Below, piece by piece: positions 44,405 to 53,315 of a stretch of DNA of 64,000 bases. This DNA is from Flavobacterium caseinilyticum (GTDB lineage Bacteria > Bacteroidota > Bacteroidia > Flavobacteriales > Flavobacteriaceae). The translations under genes were made by a program, and so were the position numbers. Under the pieces are notes generated by a model. It was not told the DNA's origin and searched no databases. It saw only the letters and a list, made by a program, of their open reading frames with translations. The number at the start of each line of letters is the position of its first letter. Within the stretch, counting starts at the first letter, position 1. The stretch spans positions 62,001 through 126,000 of the forward strand of contig NZ_SMFM01000007.1 of assembly GCF_004349085.1 (NCBI RefSeq), read 5' to 3'.

Positions 44405-45403
44405 TTACTCTTTTTCGTTGGATAAACCAAAAAGATTTCCTTTTTCAAAAGTTTTTAAATCCTTTTTTAAAGTTTTACTGTTACGTTTGGTAAGTTCTGC
44501 AGCATCAAGATTTGTTAAATCCGGTTTTCCTGCATTTACCCAAGCCGTGTACCAAAAACTTGCTGTTGCGGTGATTGCTTTTTTCATTTGTTGTTCAACC
44601 ATTCCGTTCAAATCCGTATGTAATTTAGTGGCATATTCATCAGAATATAAGGTTCCGCCATATTTGTTTTTGACAATATTTCCAGCAGAATCTGTTACAT
44701 ACATTTTGTTTTCAGCAGTCGCAGTTCTAAGTTTTTTATCGGCAGCCAATAAAGGTTCTACCAGACTGTGCGTGTCAAAAATGATATCCCAAGTTGCCTT
44801 GTCCACATTTTCTAAATATTTTCCTTGCGCTACATTCAATTTATAATCTTTGGCAAACAATTCCGGCAAACGGCTTTCCCATAAGGAATGAATTCCTTTT
44901 TGATTCGTATTTTGTCCATCATGATTGTCCGATGTATGCAAAGGCATATGCGCATCAGCAATATAATGACCTAAATCACCCGCAATAAATAATATTTCAT
45001 TCTTTCTTTTATCTTTGAAAGCCTTCGTCAATTTGACCATCATATCCTGAATATACCAAGGTAAAATTCCGTTTTTAGTCAAAAACTTCTCGTCATATTT
45101 CAGCTTTGCTTCGTCCATAGTCTTAGGAAATGTAGCCACATTACCAAAGTTTTCCATGTCAAAATAATGACGTGGCGGTTCTGCTTTGTCATTCAAAACA
45201 TTTCTTCTTAAATCTGGAACGGTAGATTCCTGAGTAATGAAATCAATATGATTGTAAAAAAAGGTTTGTAATGGTTTTGGCAATGCCATTACTGCCGCTC
45301 TGTTGATTCGTTCATGACCAATAACGCCCCATGACAAAAGAAAAAGGGCAACTCCAAGAACAGATAAAGTGATTAGTGTAGGTCTAATTTTAAAATTTTT
45401 CAT
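44405..45403 (-). CDS. Zinc-dependent S1/P1 nuclease / phospholipase C family protein
   Basis: This is a protein of about 332 residues with an N-terminal signal anchor (KNFKIRPTLITLSVLGVALFLLSWG) and the zinc-cluster pattern of the S1/P1-PLC fold: Trp at the mature start (WGVIGHERIN), HIDFITQES, PRHYFDMENFG, and LGHYIADAHMPLHTSDNHDG. Members cleave single-stranded nucleic acids or phospholipids outside the cytoplasm. I chose the ATG at 45403 because a TACATTTG box at 45425 would put the transcript start between the two ATGs. It is a single gene, divergent from yoaK-like. Confidence 0.83.
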   Translation of the reverse strand: MKNFKIRPTLITLSVLGVALFLLSWGVIGHERINRAAVMALPKPLQTFFYNHIDFITQESTVPDLRRNVLNDKAEPPRHYFDMENFGNVATFPKTMDEAKLKYDEKFLTKNGILPWYIQDMMVKLTKAFKDKRKNEILFIAGDLGHYIADAHMPLHTSDNHDGQNTNQKGIHSLWESRLPELFAKDYKLNVAQGKYLENVDKATWDIIFDTHSLVEPLLAADKKLRTATAENKMYVTDSAGNIVKNKYGGTLYSDEYATKLHTDLNGMVEQQMKKAITATASFWYTAWVNAGKPDLTNLDAAELTKRNSKTLKKDLKTFEKGNLFGLSNEKE

Positions 45404-45424
45404 TAAATTTATTTTTTTGAAGTA

Positions 45425-45432
45425 CAAATGTA
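45425..45432 (-). promoter_or_regulatory. Candidate -7 box of the S1/P1-type gene
   Basis: On the - strand TACATTTG matches TAnnTTTG and lies 22 bp upstream of the chosen start (45403). It overlaps the longer alternative reading frame, which supports the shorter start. Confidence 0.4.
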
Positions 45433-45501
45433 TTTCTTTAAATCGTTATTAGAAAAAATTGGGTTTAAGATTCTGTTAATTAAATAAGAAAACTTACAAA
45501 T

Positions 45502-46251
45502 ATGTTTCGACATCAAGGAAAAAACAGAACTTTTATTCATAATCTTCGTTTAGCCACTTTATTATCTTTTGTTGCCGGAATCGTAAATGTTACGGGAGTT
45601 TTATCGGTACAAACATTGACCACAAATGTTACGGGACATTTTGCCTATTTTGCAGAAGAAATCATGAAACAAGATTATTCAGCCGCAGTTACCTTTTTTG
45701 TATTCACTATTTTCTTTTTGTTGGGCGCCTTTACATCTAACTTTTTAGCAGAATTGATTTCGAAAAAGCATCCAAATTTATCTCATGTCATTCCAATTTC
45801 ATTAGAAATGATTGTTTTGATTAGTGTTGGGATTTTTGGCATCGCCTCTGATTTGTCGGGTTCGGAAGGAAAATGGATTGCTTTTGCAATGCTTTTTGCG
45901 ATGGGAATACAAAACTCTTTGGTAACAAAAATTTCTCAATCTACTGTTAGAACAACCCATTTAACTGGGCTTTTTACTGATTTAGGAATCGAATTGTCTC
46001 AATTATTTTTCTATAAAAAAACCGAAGAAAAGAAAAAATTAAAGACCAGTATTTATCTGAGATTATCCATAATTATTTTCTTTTTTGTAGGCTGTATTAC
46101 GGGTGGTTTTCTTTATAATTTACTGGAAATGAAAACGCTTTTTGTAGCTGCAACATTTTTATTGTTTGCGCTTTTGTATGATTATCTCCGATTGCAATTT
46201 CATGTGATCAAACGAAAAACCTTTCATCATAAAACTATTTTAGATAAATAA
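45502..46251 (+). CDS. DUF1275/YoaK-family membrane protein
   Basis: This 249-residue protein has about six transmembrane helices. LATLLSFVAGIVNVTGVL near the start, the LTTNVTGHFAYFA segment and FAMGIQNSLVTKIS in the middle are the family landmarks of YoaK/DUF1275, for which no transported substrate is proven. It is divergent from the nuclease gene and convergent with yeiH, whose last 17 bases overlap its 3' end; no terminator lies between them. Confidence 0.85.
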   Translation: MFRHQGKNRTFIHNLRLATLLSFVAGIVNVTGVLSVQTLTTNVTGHFAYFAEEIMKQDYSAAVTFFVFTIFFLLGAFTSNFLAELISKKHPNLSHVIPISLEMIVLISVGIFGIASDLSGSEGKWIAFAMLFAMGIQNSLVTKISQSTVRTTHLTGLFTDLGIELSQLFFYKKTEEKKKLKTSIYLRLSIIIFFFVGCITGGFLYNLLEMKTLFVAATFLLFALLYDYLRLQFHVIKRKTFHHKTILDK

Positions 46252-47209
46252 TTGAAATTAAAGTCGCAATTGCAATAAATGTCCAGAGCAAGATTCCCTG
46301 CGCCAGCGGTTTTAATCCCACTGATTTTAAGACATTTATATTTAATCCGGCTCCAATCAGAAACAAAGTTACCGTAAGACCAATTTTGGCAACCGAAACC
46401 AAGTGCGGTGCTACACTCTCTATTTGTGGCAGATAGGTATTGGCAATCATTGCCAAAATAAACAAGCCAATAAAATAAGGAATTTTTATTTTACCAGATT
46501 TATTTTTAAAAATAAACGCCGTAATCAGTGCAACAGGGATAATCCACAACGCTCGGGCTAATTTTACTGTTGTGGCTATTTGCAAGGCTTCAGGGCCAAA
46601 TTTACTCGCCGCTCCTACCACAGAACTCGTGTCATGAATTGCAATGGCACACCATAATCCGAACTCTTTTTGAGTTAAATCCAACCAATGACCCACGGCA
46701 GGAAATAAAAACAGTGCTGCTGAATTTAGGATGAATATCACTCCCAGAGCAATTGAGGTTTGTTTTTCATTGGATTTGATTACTGGTGCAATCGCTGCAA
46801 TGGCACTTCCACCACAAATCGCAGTTCCACAAGAAATTAAATGAGATGTTTTCTTATCGGTTTTAAACCATTTTCCAAGAAAAGTTCCTAAAATTAAAGT
46901 ACTCAAAATAGAAATAATGGTAAACAAAAAACCTTCCTTTCCTGCAGCAACAGCACTATGAACATTCATTCCAAATCCTAAACCAACGACTGAAAATTGC
47001 AACAGATAATTGGTGGCTTTGTGATTCAATTCTAAAAAAGGGTGTCCGAAAAAGTTGGCGACAATCAATCCTAATACTAAAGCAATTGGCGGAGAAGCGA
47101 AAATTGTGGATAACAATAGCAAGACAACAAAAATAAGTTGCTGCAAAGGGGCTTCAACTTTAAAAAAAATAAAAGATTCTTTTTGAATTCCTTTTTGATG
47201 CGTTTCCAA
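46235..47209 (-). CDS. YeiH/UPF0324-family putative sulfate exporter
   Basis: This 324-residue integral membrane protein has about ten helices. Characteristic strings are LLQFSVVGLGFGMN, GTAICGGSAIAAIAPVIKS near residue 140 and GLWCAIAIHDTSSVVGAA near 190, as in the YeiH family that is placed with sulfonate/sulfate exporters. It follows the LysR-type regulator gene by 75 bp in the same direction; in E. coli the related yeiE and yeiH are divergent neighbours, so the regulator probably controls this transporter. The substrate is uncertain. Confidence 0.87.
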   Translation of the reverse strand: METHQKGIQKESFIFFKVEAPLQQLIFVVLLLLSTIFASPPIALVLGLIVANFFGHPFLELNHKATNYLLQFSVVGLGFGMNVHSAVAAGKEGFLFTIISILSTLILGTFLGKWFKTDKKTSHLISCGTAICGGSAIAAIAPVIKSNEKQTSIALGVIFILNSAALFLFPAVGHWLDLTQKEFGLWCAIAIHDTSSVVGAASKFGPEALQIATTVKLARALWIIPVALITAFIFKNKSGKIKIPYFIGLFILAMIANTYLPQIESVAPHLVSVAKIGLTVTLFLIGAGLNINVLKSVGLKPLAQGILLWTFIAIATLISIIYLK

Positions 47210-47284
47210 TGTAAAGTTGTTGAATTAGTACAGTACAAAGGTGGAACGATAAAACTGGTAATACCAATCGCAAATTATAATCCG

Positions 47285-48181
47285 CTATAACTTTAAATTA
47301 TAATGATTGGAAATGTTTTGGATAAACAAATCCGCTAGTGAATCCGTTTTTCCCTGTAACGTAATGACATAAAAGAAACGTTCAATAACTAAGTCTTTAA
47401 TATCTAAAATAGCCAATTCATTGTTTCGAAGTTCTTTTTTTATCGCATGAATCGAGATAAAAGCCACACAATCAGAGTTCATCAAATAGGATTTAATACT
47501 TTCGGTACTTCCTAATTGCATTTCAATTTGTAGTTCAGATAGTTTAATTTCAAAAGGTTTCAATGCGTGTTCAATAACTTCAAGTGTTCCAGAACCTTGT
47601 TCTCGCATTAAAAAATGCATCCTTTTGAAATATTCCTGAGTCACTTCATCACGACTTACTAATGGATTGGTACTCCTACAAACTAAAACCAATTCGTCCT
47701 TTAAAAACTCAGAATATTTAATGGATTTATTTTTTGATTGCCCTTCAACAATTCCTATTTCAATTTCCTGGTTTAGTAAAGCATTTTCTATTTGTTCGGT
47801 GTTTCCATTAAGTAAACTCACTTTTACATCTTGTAATTTTTGGTGGAAACGAGCTAAAAGTGGCGGAATTATATACTGAGAAATCGTTGTACTAGCGCCT
47901 AATCGCAACAATCCGGAACGTTGATTAATAAGAGTGCTCATATCAAAATCGATTTCTCTATAAAGTTCGAAAATGTTTTTGGTATGTTTTAATAACACTT
48001 CACCTGCAGGTGTCAATGCGATTTTGGAACCATTCCTGTCAAACAATTTGATTTTATATTGCTCTTCTAACTCTTGAATATGTTTGGAAATCGCAGGTTG
48101 CGTAATGAATAATTCGGTTGCTGCTTTTGTAAAACTCAAACGATTTGCAACGGTATAAAATACTTTCAGTCTAAAATCCAT
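47285..48181 (-). CDS. LysR-family transcriptional regulator (YeiE-like)
   Basis: This 298-residue protein has an N-terminal helix-turn-helix (FYTVANRLSFTKAATELFITQPAISKHIQELEE, residues 8-40) and a periplasmic-binding-protein-like effector domain (90-295) with LLRLGASTTISQYIIPPLL. I chose the ATG at 48181, which gives the standard LysR start MDFRLKVFYTV; an upstream in-frame start at 48274 would add 31 residues inside the preceding gene. It probably controls the yeiH-like gene 75 bp downstream. The effector is not known. Confidence 0.9.
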   Translation of the reverse strand: MDFRLKVFYTVANRLSFTKAATELFITQPAISKHIQELEEQYKIKLFDRNGSKIALTPAGEVLLKHTKNIFELYREIDFDMSTLINQRSGLLRLGASTTISQYIIPPLLARFHQKLQDVKVSLLNGNTEQIENALLNQEIEIGIVEGQSKNKSIKYSEFLKDELVLVCRSTNPLVSRDEVTQEYFKRMHFLMREQGSGTLEVIEHALKPFEIKLSELQIEMQLGSTESIKSYLMNSDCVAFISIHAIKKELRNNELAILDIKDLVIERFFYVITLQGKTDSLADLFIQNISNHYNLKL

Positions 48182-48195
48182 GTTATTTAATTGTA

Positions 48196-50223
48196 TTAGA
48201 GTAATCCGTTGTATTTTCGAACAAACCATTCCGTTGCCAACAAAAATGAAATTAAAACCAATAACCAAATCCAATCTATCAAAGGAGTTTTAGTAACAAT
48301 GTTCTTCTCTATCGCTTTATATTCATCATTTTCCAAAAGCGTTTTAATCAACACATCAACTTGGTCTGTGAAAAAAGCTTTTCCTTGCGTTTGCGTGGCT
48401 AATTGTGTCAATTTCTCAACATCGGGATTGACAAATTGCTTTTCGATATCAAAATCAAGAATTTCAAAACTACTGGAATAGGTCGTTTTTGAATTCAATT
48501 CTTTGACAGTAAACGCATAAGAACCCGCTTTCAATCCGTCAAGATTGACTTTATAGGAATTATTTCCTTTTAGTAAATCGTAATTTTTAGTTTGCTTCGT
48601 TTTAGTATTGGTCACCGCAATTGTCAAACGGGCTTTCTCATCAAACTCATAATTTTTATTGAAAAATTGAGCGGTTATTTCAATGGCTTCACCTGAATTA
48701 TAAAAACTTTCATGTTCAACCACCAGTGACTTTTTAGAATTATTAGAAGCCAGAAATTGAATAATCTTATCGATGAAAACATCATATTTTTCAAAGGATT
48801 GATTATTGACATGCGTTTGTAAACGCCATTTCCAGCTGTTTTCTCCTAAAAGATAAGCAACTCGTTTGCCTTGATTTTCTGTAAAAGCCAACAAAGGCGC
48901 ATTCGTATCAATTGTTCTAATTTTGGACGAAAGCAAAACTGACACCGCTCCTTTTGTGGTTACGTTTCCAAAAGCATTTTGCAAAGGCGGTAAATTTTCA
49001 AACCCGATATTGTCAGCTGCAAACAAATTAAACTGCCCATTAAAAACCGACAAATAATCTTCTTTTTGTCCGCTCATTTTAAAGCTCAAATTATCCTGTT
49101 GCTGATTCAGAAAATTGAAATCGGTGTTGTTTCCAGTAATGACAAACGTGTTAATTCCTGCAGCTTTATTATTCTCAAAAATGGTTTTAAATTCAGCTGT
49201 TGGTTGGTATAAAATCAAAATATTATAATCTTGTAATGATTTGATTTCATTTGGATTAATAATTATGACTTTACGTTGCACATTAGATTCAATTGCTCTT
49301 TTTAGAGCCCCTAAATCAGGATGATTTATAGCAGATACAATAACAATATTTGTTTTTTGATCAATAACTTCAACGGCAAAATTCTTGGTATTGTTATACG
49401 TATTTTTTTCCTTTTCTTTTGATGAAATTGTAGCTTTAAAAACTTGTAATCCTATTTTATCAGCCGGTAAAAGTATGTTTACAGTTGCTGTTTTTTTGGA
49501 AGGTGAAAAGGCAATGGATTGTTTACTTAATACCGAATTGCCTTGTGAAATGATAAAATCAGCTGTGATATTTTTAGTTCCTGAATACTGCAAAAAAGCT
49601 TCTACAGGAAATTTGTTTTTGTGAAAAGCATATTTATTAACGTTCAGTTGATTGATTTTAAAATCTAAAAAAGTTGTCGTATCACCTACAATTATAGGAT
49701 ATACTTTATTTACTGCATCAAAACTAAAAACGTAATCATTCCCGGAAGTTTGGTTTCCGTCAGTAATCAAAACCGTTGGATAGATAGTATTCTTATAAAT
49801 GCTTTTTAAATTTTTGGCTACAACATCAATATTAGTTTGCGTTCCTTTAAAATCAAATTTTTCCGTAGGTTCAAAATCATCCGAAAACTGATACGATTGC
49901 ACATCAAATTTCTCTCTTAAATCTGAATTTGATTGTATTCTTTTATACAATTCCAATGCTTTTTCATTAGCATTCAAAAACGAAATGGAACTCGAATTAT
50001 CAACAACAATGGGCAAAGGCGTTTTTACCGTTTCCAGCGTATTTTTGGTTAGTATTGGATTAATCGATAACAATAAAATTCCAAAAATGGATAAAAACCG
50101 CAAAAAAGCCAAAAACCAACCAATTTTCGATTTGTTTTTGGCTTTGTATATATATTGAAAAAACGACAAACCGCCAGCTACTAGTAATGAAAGAAGTAAT
50201 AATAGCAAGGTAGTTGTTGTCAT
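48196..50223 (-). CDS. Membrane protein with VWA-like segment (BatA/CATRA-type, hypothetical)
   Basis: This 675-residue protein has two N-terminal membrane helices (about 5-25 and 36-56), a von Willebrand A-like part with PIVVDNSSSIS (MIDAS-like) near 92 and PTVLITDGNQTSG near 148, a large extracytoplasmic segment made of beta-rich domains, and a C-terminal helix (IDWIWLLVLISFLLATEWFVRK). The MIDAS start D-x-S-x-S is Asp-Asn-Ser-Ser-Ser. It looks like the aerotolerance/BatA-like or glutamine-amidotransferase-like membrane proteins of Bacteroidota that are annotated as hypothetical. Role unknown; it lies 14 bp upstream of the LysR gene. Confidence 0.7.
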   Translation of the reverse strand: MTTTTLLLLLLSLLVAGGLSFFQYIYKAKNKSKIGWFLAFLRFLSIFGILLLSINPILTKNTLETVKTPLPIVVDNSSSISFLNANEKALELYKRIQSNSDLREKFDVQSYQFSDDFEPTEKFDFKGTQTNIDVVAKNLKSIYKNTIYPTVLITDGNQTSGNDYVFSFDAVNKVYPIIVGDTTTFLDFKINQLNVNKYAFHKNKFPVEAFLQYSGTKNITADFIISQGNSVLSKQSIAFSPSKKTATVNILLPADKIGLQVFKATISSKEKEKNTYNNTKNFAVEVIDQKTNIVIVSAINHPDLGALKRAIESNVQRKVIIINPNEIKSLQDYNILILYQPTAEFKTIFENNKAAGINTFVITGNNTDFNFLNQQQDNLSFKMSGQKEDYLSVFNGQFNLFAADNIGFENLPPLQNAFGNVTTKGAVSVLLSSKIRTIDTNAPLLAFTENQGKRVAYLLGENSWKWRLQTHVNNQSFEKYDVFIDKIIQFLASNNSKKSLVVEHESFYNSGEAIEITAQFFNKNYEFDEKARLTIAVTNTKTKQTKNYDLLKGNNSYKVNLDGLKAGSYAFTVKELNSKTTYSSSFEILDFDIEKQFVNPDVEKLTQLATQTQGKAFFTDQVDVLIKTLLENDEYKAIEKNIVTKTPLIDWIWLLVLISFLLATEWFVRKYNGLL

Positions 50224-50237
50224 TCTCTTTTTATTTT

Positions 50238-50289
50238 AAATGATAAATTTTAAATTTTGAATTCTTCTAACATTTAAAATTCATCATTT
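50238..50289. repeat. AT-rich inverted repeat between fabG and the VWA-like gene
   Basis: Arms at 50238-50255 and 50272-50289 are 18 bp with one mismatch, separated by 16 bases. It is the only structure in the 82-bp spacer and could act as a weak hairpin within the transcription unit. Confidence 0.55.
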
Positions 50290-50305
50290 ATAATTTATAA
50301 TTATT

Positions 50306-51052
50306 TTAAGTAAGCATTCCTCCACAAACGTTCATAACTTGTCCAGTTACATAGGCACTCATATCTGATGCAAAGAAAAGACAAGCATTAGCAACATCTT
50401 CGGTCGTTCCCCCACGTTTCAACGGAATTCCGTCTCTCCATCCTTTCACAACATCCTCGTTTAATTTAGCCGTCATTTCCGTTTCTATAAAACCCGGAGC
50501 AATTACATTACAACGAATGTTACGTGATCCTAATTCTAATGCTACTGATTTAGAAAAACCAATAACTCCCGCTTTAGAAGCCGCATAATTCGTCTGTCCA
50601 GCATTTCCTTTTACACCTACTACTGAACTCATATTGATAATCGAACCGGAACGTTGTTTCAAAAAAGTCCGTTGAATGGCTTTGGTCATATTAAAAACCG
50701 ACTTCAAGTTAACATCAATTACTTGATCAAAATCTTCTTCAGACATACGCATCAAAAGGTTATCTTTAGTAATTCCCGCGTTGTTTATTAGAATATCAAC
50801 CGTTCCAAATTCAGCTAAAACAGCATCGACAAGAGTTTGAGCATCATTAAAATCGGCAGCATTCGATTGATATCCTTTGGCCTTAATTCCAATAGCGTTT
50901 AATTCGTTTTCAAGAGCCAAAGCAGATTCTACTGATGAACTATATGTAAAGGCAACATTTGCACCATGTTTTGCAAAAACTTCAGCAATTCCTTTTCCAA
51001 TTCCACGACTCGCACCAGTAATTATGGCCACTTTTCCTTCTAGTAATTTCAT
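50306..51052 (-). CDS. fabG: FabG: 3-oxoacyl-ACP reductase
   Basis: This 248-residue short-chain dehydrogenase has the NADP-binding TGASRGIGKGIAEVF (TGxxxGxG), the NNAG motif in LINNAGITKDNLLMRM, catalytic Ser in MSSVVG near 139, and YAASKAG with Tyr and Lys near 152-156. It reduces 3-oxoacyl-ACP in fatty acid synthesis. The ATG at 51052 is preferred; the frame can be opened two codons earlier only with TTG. It may share a promoter with neither neighbour, as a dispersed repeat lies just upstream (51080-51160). Confidence 0.93.
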   Translation of the reverse strand: MKLLEGKVAIITGASRGIGKGIAEVFAKHGANVAFTYSSSVESALALENELNAIGIKAKGYQSNAADFNDAQTLVDAVLAEFGTVDILINNAGITKDNLLMRMSEEDFDQVIDVNLKSVFNMTKAIQRTFLKQRSGSIINMSSVVGVKGNAGQTNYAASKAGVIGFSKSVALELGSRNIRCNVIAPGFIETEMTAKLNEDVVKGWRDGIPLKRGGTTEDVANACLFFASDMSAYVTGQVMNVCGGMLT

Positions 51053-51079
51053 ATTCAAAAATAAGTTTAAAATTTATTT

Positions 51080-51160
51080 GAAGCTATTCCTGCTATCCGC
51101 TTCAATCTTTTAGGATCGCTATCGCTCACATAAAAGGATTTCCACTATTATCAGGGCTAT
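51080..51160. repeat. Dispersed palindromic repeat, copy C (inverted)
   Basis: Read on the - strand, this 81-bp element starts TAGCCCTGATAATAGTGG and ends GATAGCAGGAATAGCTTC, the flanks of copies A and B. Its core has CTTTTA paired with TAAAAG around a different GCGATAGC-type sequence. It lies between fabG and the NhaC-family gene. Confidence 0.7.
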
Positions 51161-51234
51161 CTTACACTCGTCAAATATAGAATAATTCTCTTTTTAAAAA
51201 AAATTCAAAAGCAAGAACAGTCAATATTTCATTA

Positions 51235-52557
51235 TTAAATTTTTAAGAATCGGTTTGCCCATTTATCCCAAAACGAACCGTAAATAGCCACTAATGTGAA
51301 AATCAGTAAAAATAAATGATACCAGGCATTACTGATTAAATCAAAAAAATCTAATTTGCCATTGGCGTAGTTCAATATAAGCAATATTTGAGCACCATAT
51401 GGTAAAATTCCTTGAATTATACACGAAAAAATATCCAGAATCGCCGCCGTTTTTTTTGGATTTAAATGATACTCATCATTGATTTCTTTTGCAATAGGTC
51501 CCGTAATTACAATAGAAACCGTATTGTTAGCTATCGCTAAATTAGCAAAACCTACTAAAGCACCAATTCCCGCTTGAGCTGATTTTTTACTTTTTATTCT
51601 TTTTTTAATTTGAACTAATAAATACGTTATTCCACCTGCTTTATCTACCATAGCAGCTAGACCTCCAGTAAGCATTGATAATAAGAAAATATCAGTCATA
51701 CTGGTAAAACCTTCATATATTTTTTGAGTAAACTCCATTAACGCAAACGAACCACTAAAATATCCAATGATTCCTGCTAATAAAGTACCAATTAGCAACG
51801 TTGAAAAAACATTAACACCTACAACTGCCAATCCTATTACTAAAAGATAAGGCACAATTGCAATCCAGGAAAAATTATTTTTTTCAATAGCAACTGTGAC
51901 AATATCCGAGTTTAAACCAAGATAAAAGAAAACCAGAATAGTCAAAATTGCAGCTGGAAAGGCTATAAACAAGTTAATTTTGAACTTGTCTTTTAGATCA
52001 CACCCTAGTGATTGCGTTGCTGCGATAGTAGTGTCAGAAATCATGGAAAGATTATCACCTAACATAGAGCCACCTAATAAAGCGCCTGAAATCAAAGGTA
52101 ATGAAGCACCACTTTTATCAGCTAATGCAACAGCAATAGGACCAATCGCTACAATTGCACCAACCGAAGTTCCTGTAGCAGTTGATAAAAAAGAAGCTAT
52201 CAAGAAAATTCCTAACGGAAAATAGGCAACGTCGATAGTATTTATTCCAAGATTCACGACAGCATCAACACCGCCCATTGCTTTGCTCACGACTGCGAAA
52301 GCTCCCGCTAGCAGGTAAATCAAACACATTGTCATAATTTTGCTTTCCCCACATCCTGCAATCAATGTAGCAACTTTATCCTCAGTTGAGGATTTGAAAA
52401 GTAAAAAAGCAGCAATAATACCAACTAAAACAGCCACCGGTGATGGAAAAGCATAAAAATCATTCAAAATGATTCCTGCTCCCAAAAAAGTAAAAATAAA
52501 AACAAATAAAGGAATTAATGCAAAGGCATTTCCTTTGTCTTTGGAAAATAAAGTCAT
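51235..52557 (-). CDS. NhaC-family transporter, probable methionine carrier (MetT-like)
   Basis: This 440-residue membrane protein has about twelve helices and the NhaC family pattern SFLSTATGTSVGAIVAIGPIAVALA and GALLGGSMLGDNLSMISDTTIAATQS. NhaC members are Na+/H+ antiporters, but a subgroup (MetT) has been assigned to methionine uptake because it is controlled by S-box or methionine-linked riboswitches. A SAM-family-like RNA lies 84 bp upstream of this start, so I favour the methionine role. This rests on inference; an ordinary cation antiporter remains possible. Confidence 0.85.
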   Translation of the reverse strand: MTLFSKDKGNAFALIPLFVFIFTFLGAGIILNDFYAFPSPVAVLVGIIAAFLLFKSSTEDKVATLIAGCGESKIMTMCLIYLLAGAFAVVSKAMGGVDAVVNLGINTIDVAYFPLGIFLIASFLSTATGTSVGAIVAIGPIAVALADKSGASLPLISGALLGGSMLGDNLSMISDTTIAATQSLGCDLKDKFKINLFIAFPAAILTILVFFYLGLNSDIVTVAIEKNNFSWIAIVPYLLVIGLAVVGVNVFSTLLIGTLLAGIIGYFSGSFALMEFTQKIYEGFTSMTDIFLLSMLTGGLAAMVDKAGGITYLLVQIKKRIKSKKSAQAGIGALVGFANLAIANNTVSIVITGPIAKEINDEYHLNPKKTAAILDIFSCIIQGILPYGAQILLILNYANGKLDFFDLISNAWYHLFLLIFTLVAIYGSFWDKWANRFLKI

Positions 52558-52640
52558 AAAAATAATTTAAAATTAAAAATTATGACGAAAAACAAAGCTA
52601 AATATGGGAATGTAAACAACATTTTTTCCAAAGGATTTGG

Positions 52641-52710
52641 CTTATCGTTTTAGCACCTTGCTTGTTGTTGCAGGTTGCTATCCTATTGAAGGATTCGTGA
52701 TAACGGGTGC
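52641..52710 (-). promoter_or_regulatory. Candidate SAM-family riboswitch (SAM-I/IV clan-like)
   Basis: On the - strand the RNA reads as a three-way junction: TTATCACGA and GATAAG for the closing stem, a short TCC/GGA hairpin, then GCAACCTGC with GCAAGGTGC around an 8-nt loop, followed by TAAAACGATAAG. The TTATCA-GA...GCAACC...GGTGCTAA order is the SAM-I/SAM-IV core. The long P2/pseudoknot region of classical SAM-I is much reduced. It sits directly before an NhaC-family gene, as expected for methionine control. Confidence 0.6.
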
Positions 52711-52767
52711 AAAAGTAATTAATTATTTATGAAATATTTCGAATTTCATTCAAAAAAATAATAATAC

Positions 52768-52796
52768 AAAAAAAGCGTCACATAAAAATGTGACGC
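52768..52796 (-). terminator. Intrinsic terminator of the 52834 gene
   Basis: A perfect 9-bp stem GCGTCACAT with ATGTGACGC (52775-52783 and 52788-52796) has a 4-nt loop and is followed on the - strand by seven T residues. Confidence 0.9.
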
Positions 52797-52833
52797 AATT
52801 ATAAGTAAGATATTGAAAAACAGCTATAAATAA

Positions 52834-53256
52834 TTAAAAAGCTACATTCCATTTTGGCAATCTTCCATTTTCATCAAGGAAGTTTTGTAAAACTTGTCCT
52901 TCTACAAATGTTGGGATTACTTTAGTCTTATCATTGAATGTTTCATACCATACCACTTCGAGCGTACTGATATCTTCGATTTTCATTTGTGCGGGCCAAG
53001 AATATTTTCTTCCAGTTTTTGCAAATTGGTGTCCTTCAACAATCTTATCTTTCAAACCACCATTTTTGATTTTTAAAGTTCCGTCATTCTGAACAGTTCC
53101 AGTAGAAGCAACCATAATTAACTCTTTTTCATCCCCAACGGAATACACTAAAAATACTCCAGATCCTTCTGATGCGTTGCAAACTTCTGCTAAACTATCC
53201 TCTGTGGTAAATGAAAACTGATTGGTAACTTTGAATTTTTTTAACTCTTTGTACAT
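52834..53256 (-). CDS. Conserved hypothetical protein
   Basis: I do not recognise a known domain in this 140-residue soluble protein. It seems to be an all-beta or mixed fold with KFKVTNQFSFT near the start, VFLVYSVGDEKELIMVASTG in the middle and EDISTLEVVWYETF near the end, a pattern reminiscent of small GIY-YIG or PUA-like nucleic-acid proteins, though the match is too weak to claim. It has its own terminator at 52768, and is preceded by two terminator-like hairpins, so it is a separate transcript. The function is unknown. Confidence 0.6.
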   Translation of the reverse strand: MYKELKKFKVTNQFSFTTEDSLAEVCNASEGSGVFLVYSVGDEKELIMVASTGTVQNDGTLKIKNGGLKDKIVEGHQFAKTGRKYSWPAQMKIEDISTLEVVWYETFNDKTKVIPTFVEGQVLQNFLDENGRLPKWNVAF

Positions 53257-53296
53257 ATTATTTTATTTTTATTTAAACTGATTTCGGCAAAAAAAT

Positions 53297-53315
53297 ACCC
53301 CACAAAATCGTGAGG
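53297..53315 (-). terminator. Terminator-like hairpin upstream of the 53256 gene
   Basis: The - strand CCTCAC...GTGGGG stem is followed by a TATTTTTTT run. It is a near copy of the hairpin at 53424, about 130 bp closer to sucD, so the two together may insulate the downstream gene from sucD read-through. Confidence 0.55.

Noticed and set aside
48182-48274. Extra 31 residues on the LysR regulator
   Set aside because: They overlap the upstream gene and precede the standard LysR start MDFRLKVFYTV.
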